This document shows positions 25,855 to 34,259 of a stretch of DNA of 64,000 bases, in pieces. The DNA lies in contig JBMOQX010000047.1 in the NCBI GenBank assembly GCA_049322755.1, forward strand, positions 1 through 64,000, in the 5' to 3' direction. The position numbers were made by a program, and so were the translations under genes. Numbering within the stretch: the stretch's first letter is position 1; every line of letters begins with the position of its first letter. The notes below the pieces were generated by a model, which was not told the origin of the DNA, did no database searches, and saw only the letters and a program-made list of their open reading frames with translations. Source of the stretch: DATIUV01 sp049322755. GTDB lineage: Bacteria; Pseudomonadota; Gammaproteobacteria; Burkholderiales; UBA6910.

Positions 25855-27134
25855 TCGCATCCTTTCGCGGCTCGGGGTGAGGTCTTGCGCAGCTGCGCCT
25901 CTCGCTCCCCGGCCGGTGACCATGCCATTCGAGAACGAGGAAGCAGCGCCAGCACGCCGATCCATGCCGCGCCGACCGTGAGCCCCGCGGCAACCACCCA
26001 GAGCCCTTTCGCGCCGAGCGCGGCGAACAGTGCCCCGCCGGCGAGCGACCCCAGCGCCTGTCCCATGCTCCCGGCGCCCGTGAGCGCGCCGAGCAGCGTT
26101 CCGCTCGCGCCGGCGTCATTCAACGTGGCGAGATAGGTGATTGCCGGCTGGAGGAACGCGCTCCCGGCGCCGATCAGCCCGACGGCAAATGCCGCACCCG
26201 CGAGCGAGTCTGCCTCCGCGAGCAACGCGATGCCCCCCGCGACGATGAGGAACCCCGTCGCGATGAGCGGGCCGCGCGCCGCTCGATGCAGCACCGGCGC
26301 GAGGAACAAGCCGGCCTGCACCGCAAGCATGACCGCCATGCACAGCGCGAGGAGAGCGCCGAGCGCCGGCGGGGCGATCGACAGCGCGCCCGGTGCGAGA
26401 ACCGGAAGCATGGCCTCGAACGCGCCGAGACCTAGCAGGAGCAGGAAGCTCGCGGAGAGTGCCGGCCACGCCTGGCGCCAGATGACGCGCGGGCGACGCT
26501 GTGGCGGACCCGGGCTGCGCGCCGCGGTCGCGCGCATTCCGCCCCGTCCCCAGGCAAAACCCGCTGCGACGCACAGGGTGAATGCCGCGGCGAGCGCGAG
26601 CGGCAAGCCGATCACGGCGGGCGTCATCTCGCGGACGTCGCCCATCCATTGCATCGCGCCGTACACGAGGCCGCTCATGGCCGGGCCCGCGAGCAGGCCG
26701 AGCAGCGTCGCCATCGACGCGCCTGCGAAGAGCCGCGCGCGGCGGTGGTGGTCCGCCACCGCGCCGATCGCCGCATTGACGACCGGCAATACCGCGCCGC
26801 CCGCCACGCCCGCCAGTACCCGCCAACCGTACGCGCTCGCCAGCGAATCGGCCGCGGCAAACGCGACGAGTGCGGTGGCGTACCCGGCCAATCCGAGCAC
26901 GAACAGGCGCCGGCCGTCGATGCGGTCCGACAGGGCGCCCCAGACGGGTGCCGACACGAACAGCCCGAGCATGTAGGTTCCCAGCAGCGCGCCGGTGTGC
27001 CAGGCCACGGACCCGGGCGTCGCGACGTCTGCGAACCTGCCGAGCATCGTCGGCAGGAGCGGCAGGATCACCCCGTATCCCAGCGCGATCGCGAAGTTCG
27101 CGCCGGCAAGTAGCCAGAAGCTCCGCCGGGTCAC
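25851..27134 (-). CDS. MFS transporter (drug/metabolite efflux type)
   Basis: About 427 residues and 12 predicted hydrophobic helices. The first helix is LAGANFAIALGYGVILPLLP, followed by the MFS loop GALSDRIDGRRLFVLGLAGY. Substrate is unknown; the sequence resembles TetA/multidrug-type exporters. I chose the GTG at 27134 (VTRRSFWLLAG) because it overlaps the upstream stop as GTGA and has GAGGGA ahead. The longer upstream reading lies within the flavoprotein gene. Its stop overlaps ppk2. Confidence 0.85.
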   Translation of the reverse strand: MTRRSFWLLAGANFAIALGYGVILPLLPTMLGRFADVATPGSVAWHTGALLGTYMLGLFVSAPVWGALSDRIDGRRLFVLGLAGYATALVAFAAADSLASAYGWRVLAGVAGGAVLPVVNAAIGAVADHHRRARLFAGASMATLLGLLAGPAMSGLVYGAMQWMGDVREMTPAVIGLPLALAAAFTLCVAAGFAWGRGGMRATAARSPGPPQRRPRVIWRQAWPALSASFLLLLGLGAFEAMLPVLAPGALSIAPPALGALLALCMAVMLAVQAGLFLAPVLHRAARGPLIATGFLIVAGGIALLAEADSLAGAAFAVGLIGAGSAFLQPAITYLATLNDAGASGTLLGALTGAGSMGQALGSLAGGALFAALGAKGLWVVAAGLTVGAAWIGVLALLPRSRMAWSPAGEREAQLRKTSPRAAKGCE

Positions 27135-28297
27135 TGCAATCCCTCGGAGGCTGCCGGCATGGCGCCGGTTGGGTCGGCGTCGCTGCACCGGCACCAGACG
27201 CACGTGCAGTCCACATGGTCGCAGCTCTTGTCTTCACGCATGCTGCGGTACCTGCGCTGCGCCCAGGGCAGGAGCGCCTTTCGCACGACGGCCGGCCCGT
27301 ACAGCCAGCGCAGGAAACGCCGCGTATCGCCGGACCAGGCCTGGCTGCGCAGCAGCCAGCGGTATCCGCGGTTGCCGATCAGGGTGTACAACGCGCGGTT
27401 GACGATCGAGGTCTCGATGGTGGGCTTGATTGCGCTGCGCCATGCCGAGTCGTACTGCACTGCGCCCAGCAGTGCGTGGGCCGACAGCACGCCCGAGAAG
27501 ATCGCGTAACGCATGCCGAAACCCGCGAACGCGTCCTGAAACCCGGCCTGTTCGCCGGCGATCGGACGGCCCCCGGAGACCGCGGTGGCGGGCAGGCGGA
27601 AGTTGCCTGCGCCTCCGTGCCGCCGCGGGTCGCGCATCTCCAGCTCCAGGAGCCGTCGAAAGCGATCGACCGTGCGCTCGACGTAGACCCGCTCCTGCTT
27701 GAATCCCGTGAACATGCAGCTCTTCACGGTGCCGCGGCCGCGCATCACCAGGAGATAACCGTAGCCCTGCGGCGCGACTTGCTCGTCCAGGATCAACCAG
27801 AAGCCGTCCGGCATGCCGGTCTCGAAGTGATAGCCGACGGCGATCGCGTCCGCCGCCTTCGGCCCCACCGCGAGGACGCCCGGCCCCTCGATGCTCGTCT
27901 TGCGGCTGCCGAAGCGGACCTCCACGCCGAGGGCGAGCGCCTGCTCGAGCAGCGCCGAGTCCAGGCTTCCCCGGCGCGGACCGCGCTCTACCAGGTAGAA
28001 GAGCGGTTTGGCGCTGCGCAGTTCATGCCTGCGGCCCCAGGCGTCAAACGCCGTCCCGCGACTGCAAGCAAGCTTCTCGAAGGCGGTTGTGATTCCGGCC
28101 GCCTGCAACTCGGCCAGCACGTCGCCCTTGGTCGACCAGTTCTCCAGCCCCTGGAGGTCCGCGCCGAACCGGTGACCGACTTCCCGGTGCGCTTCGTGGA
28201 CCACGACGCGGCGGCCCGCGCGCGCGAGGGTGATCGCCGCCGCAAGACCCGCAGGACCGGCGCCAACGACCTGCAAGACATCCCTGCCGAGCCCCAT
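27131..28297 (-). CDS. FAD-dependent oxidoreductase of the geranylgeranyl-reductase type
   Basis: 388 residues. The N-terminal dinucleotide fold is LQVVGAGPAGLAAAITLARAG with HEAHREVGHRFGADLQG. A second FAD contact lies around QDAFAGFGMRYAIFSGVLSA. This architecture is shared by geranylgeranyl reductases and related halogenase/monooxygenase flavoproteins; the substrate may be a lipid or isoprenoid. The last 35 residues carry an unusual Cys cluster, CDHVDCTCVWCRC, that could hold a metal or Fe-S centre. The ATG at 28297 has GAGGG upstream and follows the FabI-like stop by 11 bases. A TTG at 28312 is a weaker alternative. Confidence 0.75.
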   Translation of the reverse strand: MGLGRDVLQVVGAGPAGLAAAITLARAGRRVVVHEAHREVGHRFGADLQGLENWSTKGDVLAELQAAGITTAFEKLACSRGTAFDAWGRRHELRSAKPLFYLVERGPRRGSLDSALLEQALALGVEVRFGSRKTSIEGPGVLAVGPKAADAIAVGYHFETGMPDGFWLILDEQVAPQGYGYLLVMRGRGTVKSCMFTGFKQERVYVERTVDRFRRLLELEMRDPRRHGGAGNFRLPATAVSGGRPIAGEQAGFQDAFAGFGMRYAIFSGVLSAHALLGAVQYDSAWRSAIKPTIETSIVNRALYTLIGNRGYRWLLRSQAWSGDTRRFLRWLYGPAVVRKALLPWAQRRYRSMREDKSCDHVDCTCVWCRCSDADPTGAMPAASEGLQ

Positions 28298-28308
28298 CGT
28301 CGTGTCCC

Positions 28309-29091
28309 TCAATGGAACACCATGCCGGCGATGTGGAATCCGGCGTCGACGTGCACCACCTCACCGGTGGTGGCGGCGGCGAGGTCGCTCACCAGGACGA
28401 GCGCCATCCGGCCGACGTCCCCGGCGGTCGCGAGGCGGCGTTGGGCGGCACGCCGTGCGCTCTCGGCGAGCAGCTCCTCGAGATGGGCGATGCCCGAGGC
28501 GGCGCGCGTGCGCACCGGTCCCGCCGAGATCGCGTTCACCCGGATCTGCTTGGGGCCCAGCTCGTGCGCGAGGTAGCGCACCGACGCCTCGTGCGCGGCC
28601 ATCACCGGGCCCATCACGTTGTAGTGTTCGACGACCTTCTCGGCGCCGTAGTAGCTGACCGTGACAAGCGCGCCGCCCGCCGGCATCAGATCCTCGGCCA
28701 GGCGCGCCGCGCGCACGAACGAATGGCAGGTCACCAGCATCGCCTCGGCGAAGCCCTCGGCCGCGCAGTCCGCGAGCCGGCCTCGTAGGTCGTGCACCCG
28801 CGCGCCGGCGAGGGAGTGAAACAAAAAGTCGAGCCCTCCCCAGCGGGCATTGATCGCGGCGAACACCGCCTCCAGTTCGCCCGGGCGCAGGACGTCGCAC
28901 GGCAGGATGAGCGGCGCGCCGATGCTCCCGGCGAGCGGCGCGACGAACTCCTTCGAGCGCTCGCTGTGATAGGTGATGGCGAGCTCGGCGCCGGCCGTGT
29001 GGAACGCCTGTGCGGCCGCCCACGCCAGGCTGCGCTCGTTCGACACGCCGATTACGAGGCCCCGCTTGCCGTGAAGATCGATCTCGCCCAC
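28309..29091 (-). CDS. FabI-like SDR, copy 2, lacking the catalytic lysine
   Basis: 260 residues and clearly FabI-like: VIGVSNERSLAWAAAQAFHT, LVTVSYYGAEKVVEHYNVMG with both active-site tyrosines, and NAISAGPVRTRAASGIAHLE. In the Y-x6-K motif the lysine is replaced by methionine (YNVMGPVM), whereas copy 1 keeps it. It may therefore be inactive, or use another mechanism. The GTG at 29091 is chosen, 14 bases after the DUF3141 stop; no better start is visible. It is followed by the flavoprotein gene. Confidence 0.82.
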   Translation of the reverse strand: MGEIDLHGKRGLVIGVSNERSLAWAAAQAFHTAGAELAITYHSERSKEFVAPLAGSIGAPLILPCDVLRPGELEAVFAAINARWGGLDFLFHSLAGARVHDLRGRLADCAAEGFAEAMLVTCHSFVRAARLAEDLMPAGGALVTVSYYGAEKVVEHYNVMGPVMAAHEASVRYLAHELGPKQIRVNAISAGPVRTRAASGIAHLEELLAESARRAAQRRLATAGDVGRMALVLVSDLAAATTGEVVHVDAGFHIAGMVFH

Positions 29092-29104
29092 GTCGCCGCC
29101 GTGC

Positions 29105-30805
29105 TCAGCCGAAGATGCGCCGAAACAGCGCTTCCTGCGCCGCGTCCCGCGCAACGCGGAAGCGCTCCAGTGCGGCACTGAACTGACGGCTCGCGTCCCG
29201 CTCGGCCGCGACGAACGGGTTGTCCGCGGCCGCCGGGTTACGCTGCTCGCGGGCGATCTGGGCCAGCGTCGCGATTCCCGCCATCCAGGGGTTGAAGCGC
29301 TCCGAGAAAAGGTAGCGGCTGGCGCGCATCGGGTGCGACCATTTAAGGATCTGCGCGTTCCACGGCGTCGCGAAAGCCCGCACCCAGGGACCGACAAACG
29401 TGCGGTAGAGCCCGGTGTTCGCCTCCGAGAGCGCGCGCACGCGTTCGAACGGCTTGCGGGGGTAGTCGAAGCGGATGTCCTCGACGCGGCGCGGCTCGAA
29501 GCGTACCGCCGGCAGGCTGCCCGCCGGCGCGTCGTCGAGCTTCATTTCGTACAGGCCGGGCGCGAGCCGCTCGATTGCATCCACGCTGGCAAGGATGGCG
29601 CGGTGCTCGCGCGCGGCGACGCTCGCCGACACGAAGATGCCGAGATGGCCGACGTGGGTGTTGAGCAGGTAGACGATGCGCTGTCCGGCGGTCTTGAGCG
29701 CGTCGGTGGACGGATAGACCACGGGGACCCAGTTGAGCGCCTGGTGCGGCGGCGTGATGTTGTCGCCGCTCGAGGCGAAGATCACGAGCGGGTTGCGAAC
29801 GCGGGTGAGGTCCGCATAGCAGCCCTCGCAGATGCGGAACCGGCCTTCCTCGAGCCGGTTGCCGATGAACAGGTTCTCGACGATCGCGGTGATCTCTTCG
29901 CGCGACAGGAAGTAGAAGCCGGTCCACCAGCGCTCGAACTCGAGAAAGCGCTCGCGCTCGCCGTCGGGGTTGGCGAATACGCGATCGTTCTTGTCCCAGA
30001 GCGTGTTTCCGGGATTGAGGTTTTCGAAGTTCTGCACCAGCCACGCCCCGTCGAACTTGCCGTCGCCGAGGTCGGCGAGGAGGTGAGCGAGCCATGCTCC
30101 GCCGGCGAGCCCCCCCGCCAGCCGAATCGGGTTCGCCTCCGGCGCGCCCGCCCAGTACGAGAGCGGCGAGCCGTTCAGCACCGCCGGTCCGGCGAGGCCC
30201 TCGCAGTCGGCCGAGAGCAGCGCGACCGCCCATCCCGCCTGGCAGTTGCCGTAGAGCACCGGCGGCTTGCCGGGATGCCGGCGTGCGATCTCCTCGACGA
30301 AACGGCGCAGCGCGTGCAGCACGTCGGCGAGACTCTGGCCCGGTTGGGGCTCGGGGAAGAAGATCACGAAATAGACCGGGTGCCCCTGGCGGAGCGCCAT
30401 GCCCACCTCGGAGTCGCGCTTGAATCCCCCGATTCCCGGGCCGTGGCCGGCACGCGGATCGAGGATCATGACCGGCCGCGCGTCTTCGCGGACGAACCGT
30501 TCGAGCCGGTCGGTCTCGCACGCGGTGATGCGCAAGAGGGCGTAGTTGACCGGATGCGCGAACGTCCGGGCGTCGAGCACGGTCTCCGACTCGAAGTGCA
30601 GGAGTGGCGGCAGGCCGGCCGCTTCGTGCGCGAGCATGTTGTTGGCGCGCTCGCGCAGGATGTCGAGCAACAGAACGCTGCGCTGGGCGACGTCAGTCCA
30701 GTACTCTCCGAGCAGATCGACCGGCGGGCGGAGTGCCGCGGGGGCGCGCTCCGGCGGGGAATCGGCCGTTGTCGCCGGCCGGCGAAGTCGATCGGGTTTT
30801 CGCAT
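29105..30805 (-). CDS. DUF3141 protein (PHA-synthase-like), copy 2
   Basis: 566 residues, strongly similar to 20223-21953 along its length. The PhaC-like triad is kept: VLYGNCQAGWAVALLSADC, FASSGDNITPPHQALNW and LNTHVGHLGIFVSASVA. The N-terminal about 30 residues are basic and differ from copy 1. There are no membrane helices. Its 3' neighbour is a FabI-like gene, as for copy 1, so the pair was duplicated as a unit. Function is unknown; the pairing hints at acyl-thioester chemistry. Confidence 0.87.
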   Translation of the reverse strand: MRKPDRLRRPATTADSPPERAPAALRPPVDLLGEYWTDVAQRSVLLLDILRERANNMLAHEAAGLPPLLHFESETVLDARTFAHPVNYALLRITACETDRLERFVREDARPVMILDPRAGHGPGIGGFKRDSEVGMALRQGHPVYFVIFFPEPQPGQSLADVLHALRRFVEEIARRHPGKPPVLYGNCQAGWAVALLSADCEGLAGPAVLNGSPLSYWAGAPEANPIRLAGGLAGGAWLAHLLADLGDGKFDGAWLVQNFENLNPGNTLWDKNDRVFANPDGERERFLEFERWWTGFYFLSREEITAIVENLFIGNRLEEGRFRICEGCYADLTRVRNPLVIFASSGDNITPPHQALNWVPVVYPSTDALKTAGQRIVYLLNTHVGHLGIFVSASVAAREHRAILASVDAIERLAPGLYEMKLDDAPAGSLPAVRFEPRRVEDIRFDYPRKPFERVRALSEANTGLYRTFVGPWVRAFATPWNAQILKWSHPMRASRYLFSERFNPWMAGIATLAQIAREQRNPAAADNPFVAAERDASRQFSAALERFRVARDAAQEALFRRIFG

Positions 30806-30842
30806 GGGGTGCAGTCTCCTGGTTCAAAGTACCGCCGCGGGG

Positions 30843-31604
30843 TTATGAATTGCTTCGATCGCCGGGGTCCGTGGGGGTGTGCGTGGACCGCGCGGGAATT
30901 TTCGCACTGCCGATCCCGCTGTTCTCGTTACGGCGGCGAAACGCCTGTTGCAGCCATTCCGACCAGCCCGGGCCCAGCTCCGCGGCTGCGGCGAATATCC
31001 AGCGCGCCCGCTCCTCCGCGGCGGCCTCCTGGGGGCCATAAGTGATCTCGGCGATCGGTCCGTCCAGCCTTGCCCCGCTCACTCCCGGTGCGCGGCGCAA
31101 TACGGTTATCAACGCCGCCGCTTCGCGCTCACTCAAAGGCGCCGGCAGAGCCAGCCGCCGCTTGAGCGCGGCGCGCCGTTCGTGCGGTGGTGCATGGGCG
31201 GCGGGGCGGCCGATGTAGCGGTGCGGATTGGCGGTGAACCGCGCGGTGCAATGTTCCGAGCAAAAGGAGTACGCAAGTCCGCCGAACACGACCTCGAAGT
31301 GGTGAGGGGACACCCACGCTCCACAGACCACGTCCCGCGCGCGGCGGCGCCCCCCGGGTATGCTCGCGCTCGGAGCGGTCAGTGGATCGGCCGAGACGCG
31401 TGCATCGAAGCCCATCGCGCGCGCGGCCACCAGAAAGCGTTCGGGTCCGGTGTGTGCCGGATCGTAGGCGACCCAGGTCTCGCCGCTGTCCAAGGTCACG
31501 TGCACATCCACCACTCCGCGTATTGCCTCCAGGCAACTTGTCAGCCTGCGTACGCATTGCGGGGAGTGCATGCCCGTGACGGTGAGGACTGTCGCCGCTG
31601 CCAT
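30843..31604 (-). CDS. HMA-YHS fusion protein
   Basis: 253 residues. Residues 1-68 are an HMA-like domain in which the metal loop reads GMHSPQC instead of GMxCxxC. Residues about 90-140 are a YHS domain (RDVVCGAWVSPHHFEVVFGG, YSFCSEHCTARFTANPHRYI). The third part, about 155-225, looks like a degenerate second HMA fold (LITVLRRAPGVSGARLDGPI). The tail is charged. A metal-relay or sensing role is inferred. The start at 31604 has GGAGG 5 bases upstream; an ATG at 31616 has none. Confidence 0.7.
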   Translation of the reverse strand: MAAATVLTVTGMHSPQCVRRLTSCLEAIRGVVDVHVTLDSGETWVAYDPAHTGPERFLVAARAMGFDARVSADPLTAPSASIPGGRRRARDVVCGAWVSPHHFEVVFGGLAYSFCSEHCTARFTANPHRYIGRPAAHAPPHERRAALKRRLALPAPLSEREAAALITVLRRAPGVSGARLDGPIAEITYGPQEAAAEERARWIFAAAAELGPGWSEWLQQAFRRRNENSGIGSAKIPARSTHTPTDPGDRSNS

Positions 31605-31621
31605 CGTCGCCTCCATCGGTT

Positions 31622-32299
31622 TTATCCGGACCCGCTCCCGCGGGTGTCGTCTCCGACCCTGGCCAATCGGGCTTTCCATTCCGGCCAGAACGCCGGCGTC
31701 GCCGCCATGTACCGGGCGTACTCGTCGCCGAAGTGCGCCAGCGCTTCGCGCTCCTCGCTGCGGGCGAGGCGCGCGTACATCCACGCCAGCACCGGGAACA
31801 TGGCCAGCGTCAGGATCGTCGGCCACTGCAGCAGGAAGCCGAGCATGATGAGGACGAAGGCCGCGTACTGCGGATGACGGACGCGGGCATAGGGTCCGGT
31901 GGTGGCAAGCCGCCCTTCGCGCTGTGCCGCGTAGAGCACGCGCCAGGCCGACGCGAGCAGCCAGAAGCCGCCGCCGATGAACGCGGTGCTCGCCAGATGG
32001 AACGGGCCGAAGTGGGGATTGGCGCGCCAGCCGAAGAGGTCCTCCAGCAAATGCCCGGCGTCGTGGGAGAACAGGTCGAGTCCGGGCAGACGCTCCTGCA
32101 GCCAGCCCGAGAGCAGGTAGATCGTGAGCGGAAATCCATACATCTCGGTGAACAGGGCGACGAGAAATGCGGAGAACGTGCCGAACGTGCGCCAGTCGCG
32201 GGCGGATTTCGGCTTGAAGAAGCTGAAGGCGAAGACGATGAACACCAGCGAGTTGATCACCACCAGCGACCACAGTCCGTAGGCGGGGGCGCCGTTCAT
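31622..32299 (-). CDS. isoprenylcysteine-methyltransferase-like membrane protein
   Basis: 225 residues with five or six hydrophobic segments. The signature TTGPYARVRHPQYAAFVLIM and the terminal HFGDEYARYMAATPAFWP are typical of the ICMT/PEMT/NnrU-type membrane methyltransferase group. The substrate is unknown; an isoprenoid, lipid or thiol is possible. The ATG at 32299 overlaps the stop of the DUF2933 gene (ATGA). Confidence 0.75.
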   Translation of the reverse strand: MNGAPAYGLWSLVVINSLVFIVFAFSFFKPKSARDWRTFGTFSAFLVALFTEMYGFPLTIYLLSGWLQERLPGLDLFSHDAGHLLEDLFGWRANPHFGPFHLASTAFIGGGFWLLASAWRVLYAAQREGRLATTGPYARVRHPQYAAFVLIMLGFLLQWPTILTLAMFPVLAWMYARLARSEEREALAHFGDEYARYMAATPAFWPEWKARLARVGDDTRGSGSG

Positions 32300-32541
32300 T
32301 TGTCCTCCCCCGGCGGACGGGCTCCGTGGGCCTGCCCGTGACCGGCTTGCCCACCGTGGCCGCCGTGCATGAAGAAATGCAACAGCGGGCAGGCCAGCAG
32401 CAGGAGGAAGGGAAGCGCACCCAGCAGGTGCGCCCGGTGCTCCAGGAACAGCAGCACGCCGGCGATCGCGATGAATGCGCACAGCACCCAGTGGAACCGC
32501 CACTTGGGGACGGCAGGAACGGTGTCTTTCGGCGTCGGCAT
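32296..32541 (-). CDS. DUF2933-type small membrane protein
   Basis: 81 residues with two hydrophobic segments (FHWVLCAFIAIAGVLLFLEH, ALPFLLLLACPLLHFFMHGG) and a His/Gly tail (HGGHGGQAGHGQAHG). This matches DUF2933 proteins, often found beside copper ATPases, CueO and methyltransferase-like genes. A membrane metal-binding role is inferred. Confidence 0.78.
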   Translation of the reverse strand: MPTPKDTVPAVPKWRFHWVLCAFIAIAGVLLFLEHRAHLLGALPFLLLLACPLLHFFMHGGHGGQAGHGQAHGARPPGEDK

Positions 32542-32556
32542 GACAAGGTCTCCGTC

Positions 32557-33054
32557 TCAGTGATGATGAGTGTACCGGAACAGCGCTTCGCGCACTCTCG
32601 GATCGCCGGGAATCCTGAAATGCACGAGGAGCCGGTATCGGCTGCGCCCGGGCATGCCGGCAACGGCCGAGTAGACGCCGGGTTCCCCGTCAATGGCTGG
32701 AACCAACGCGTAATCGGTCCCGGCGTAGCCCTCCTCGGCGACATTGACGGTCACCTGCGCGCCGGCCACGGCCTCGTTCCGTTCGCGGTGGGTCAACGTG
32801 ACTTTGAGCCGGTGGCGATCCGGTCCGGGTTGCGCGGTCCCGGCCTTGGCGTCTTCTGGTCGGCCATCGAGGCTTTTGATTGCCAGCGCGATTTCCGTCG
32901 CGTCCAGTACCTGGCGCTGGGTCAGCTCCTGGGGGGAAGCGAGAAACGCAGCGAACAGGCCGCCGGCGAGTGCCGCAACGATCAATATCCGAGAACCCTT
33001 GCCACGCCGGGGAAGGGGCGTGCCGGGCCGCGCGGGTTTCGTGGCGTCCGTCAT
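32557..33054 (-). CDS. membrane-anchored YtkA/FixH-like protein
   Basis: 165 residues: basic N-terminus, one transmembrane helix (ILIVAALAGGLFAAFLA), then a beta-rich extracytoplasmic domain (RLKVTLTHRERNEAVAGAQV, YALVPAIDGEPGVYSAVAGM) ending FRYTHHH. YtkA-like domains occur in copper and oxidase-assembly settings. The ATG at 33054 overlaps the previous gene's true stop (33053-33051). Confidence 0.6.
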   Translation of the reverse strand: MTDATKPARPGTPLPRRGKGSRILIVAALAGGLFAAFLASPQELTQRQVLDATEIALAIKSLDGRPEDAKAGTAQPGPDRHRLKVTLTHRERNEAVAGAQVTVNVAEEGYAGTDYALVPAIDGEPGVYSAVAGMPGRSRYRLLVHFRIPGDPRVREALFRYTHHH

Positions 33055-33501
33055 GGATGGCGATGCTCGAACCGGACCTCGACGGGCGCGTCCGCGCCGG
33101 GCCGGAGAATTTGGAGGGTGACGAGATAGGGACCGTGCCCCGGCATCGCGAAGTACTGCCCGAACGTGGCGGCTCCGGCCACCGGCATCGGCTCCAGGGT
33201 TTTGGACTGCTCGAAGCCGCCCAGCTGGCGCACGCGGGCGGTCACGTCCGCCTCCGTGATGCGCTGACCCGTCGCCGAGTCGTACAACGCGACGACCAGA
33301 TGCCACGCGGATGGATCGGCCGGCTTTGCCGCTGTGATCCCGTTGGTGCCCGCGCACCAGCGCAGCCGGAACGATGCCGTAATACACCTCGATGCCCGGC
33401 GCGGTCTGGTGCCCGGGCGCGTGGCCCGCCGCGGCCGGGCCGCTCGCCAGCAGTGCTGCAAGAGCCCAGGCGAGCCACACGTACTGGTGTTTGCCGCTCA
33501 T
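33051..33501 (-). CDS. secreted metal-operon protein, frameshifted
   Basis: The ATG at 33501 opens a signal peptide (YVWLAWALAALLASGPAAAG) and the mature start GIEVYYGIVPAALVRGHQRD. The frame then diverges, and the conserved continuation KPADPSAWHLVVALYDSATG ... TLEPMPVAGAATFGQYFAMP is in the next frame, ending at 33051. Removing one A from the AAA at about 33326 (GGCAAAGCC) restores one 149-residue protein. The family is a conserved periplasmic protein of copper clusters with no firm function. Sequencing error or genuine mutation cannot be told apart here. Confidence 0.6.
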
Positions 33502-33546
33502 GGCTCGGTAGTCCGATGCGTGCGTGAATCCGCCATGGCCGGGCGC

Positions 33547-33810
33547 CTAACTCCGGTTCCGGGCGGCAAAGAAGTTGTACAGCGGCGCCCAGATCAGCGC
33601 GAAGTACCAGCCGTAGCCGTAGCTCTGGATCAGCCCGAGGAAGTAGCTCTTCCAGCTGATCCATTCGAACCCCGGCAGCAGCCGGCGCCAGGACTCGTAC
33701 ATCGCCATGCCGGGGAACGCCAGATCGAAGAGCACGCACAGGGTGAAGGTGATGGCCAGGAACAGGCTGGCTGTGTGGCCCAGGGCCATCAGATGAACGC
33801 CGTGTTTCAT
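33547..33810 (-). CDS. DUF5676-family small membrane protein, copy 2
   Basis: 87 residues with three hydrophobic stretches: LGHTASLFLAITFTLCVLFD, the DUF5676-like GFEWISWKSYFLGLIQSYGY and WYFALIWAPLYNFFAARNRS. It is paralogous to 22016-22291. The ATG at 33810 overlaps the stop of the YHS gene (ATGA), so the two are coupled. The role is unknown. Confidence 0.75.
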   Translation of the reverse strand: MKHGVHLMALGHTASLFLAITFTLCVLFDLAFPGMAMYESWRRLLPGFEWISWKSYFLGLIQSYGYGWYFALIWAPLYNFFAARNRS

Positions 33811-34097
33811 GTCGTGTCCTCCTTGGCCGCTTCCGGCTTGGCGTAGCGGGCCGGATCGGCGTCGAACTTGTCCAGGCAGTTCCTCGAGCAGAACCGGTAG
33901 CGCGTACCGGCGTGAACCTTGGCGTACCCGGAGTCCGCCTGGACTTTCATGCCGCAGACCGGGTCCGTATCGCCGCCTCCGCCGCCGTGATCGTGTCCGT
34001 GCCCGCCAGCGCCGTGGGCCATGTGGGCGCCGCACCCCCAACGCATCATCACGAAGAAGATCGCGGCGAACAGCAGCAGTGATAGCAGTCCTTCCAT
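33807..34097 (-). CDS. membrane-anchored His-rich YHS protein
   Basis: 96 residues: one membrane helix (GLLSLLLFAAIFFVMMRWGC), a His/Gly linker (HMAHGAGGHGHDHGGGGG), then a YHS domain (DPVCGMKVQADSGYAKVHAG, YRFCSRNCLDKFDADPARYA). It is likely a membrane-tethered copper-binding accessory. GGAGG is 8 bases before the ATG. Compare the YHS-less relative at 22306-22494. Confidence 0.8.
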   Translation of the reverse strand: MEGLLSLLLFAAIFFVMMRWGCGAHMAHGAGGHGHDHGGGGGDTDPVCGMKVQADSGYAKVHAGTRYRFCSRNCLDKFDADPARYAKPEAAKEDTT

Positions 34098-34259
34098 GTC
34101 GATACCTCCAACCGTTTCGTTCCGTGCGCGACGTGCCGCGGTTCATCGCCGGACGCCGCGACGGATTGCGAGCATCTGCCGGCCGGCACCGCCGCAACGC
34201 CGTCTGGAGATGCGCCGTCCCGGGAACCGCCGCGCCAGCCTGGTCGCGCCCTCGGGGGA

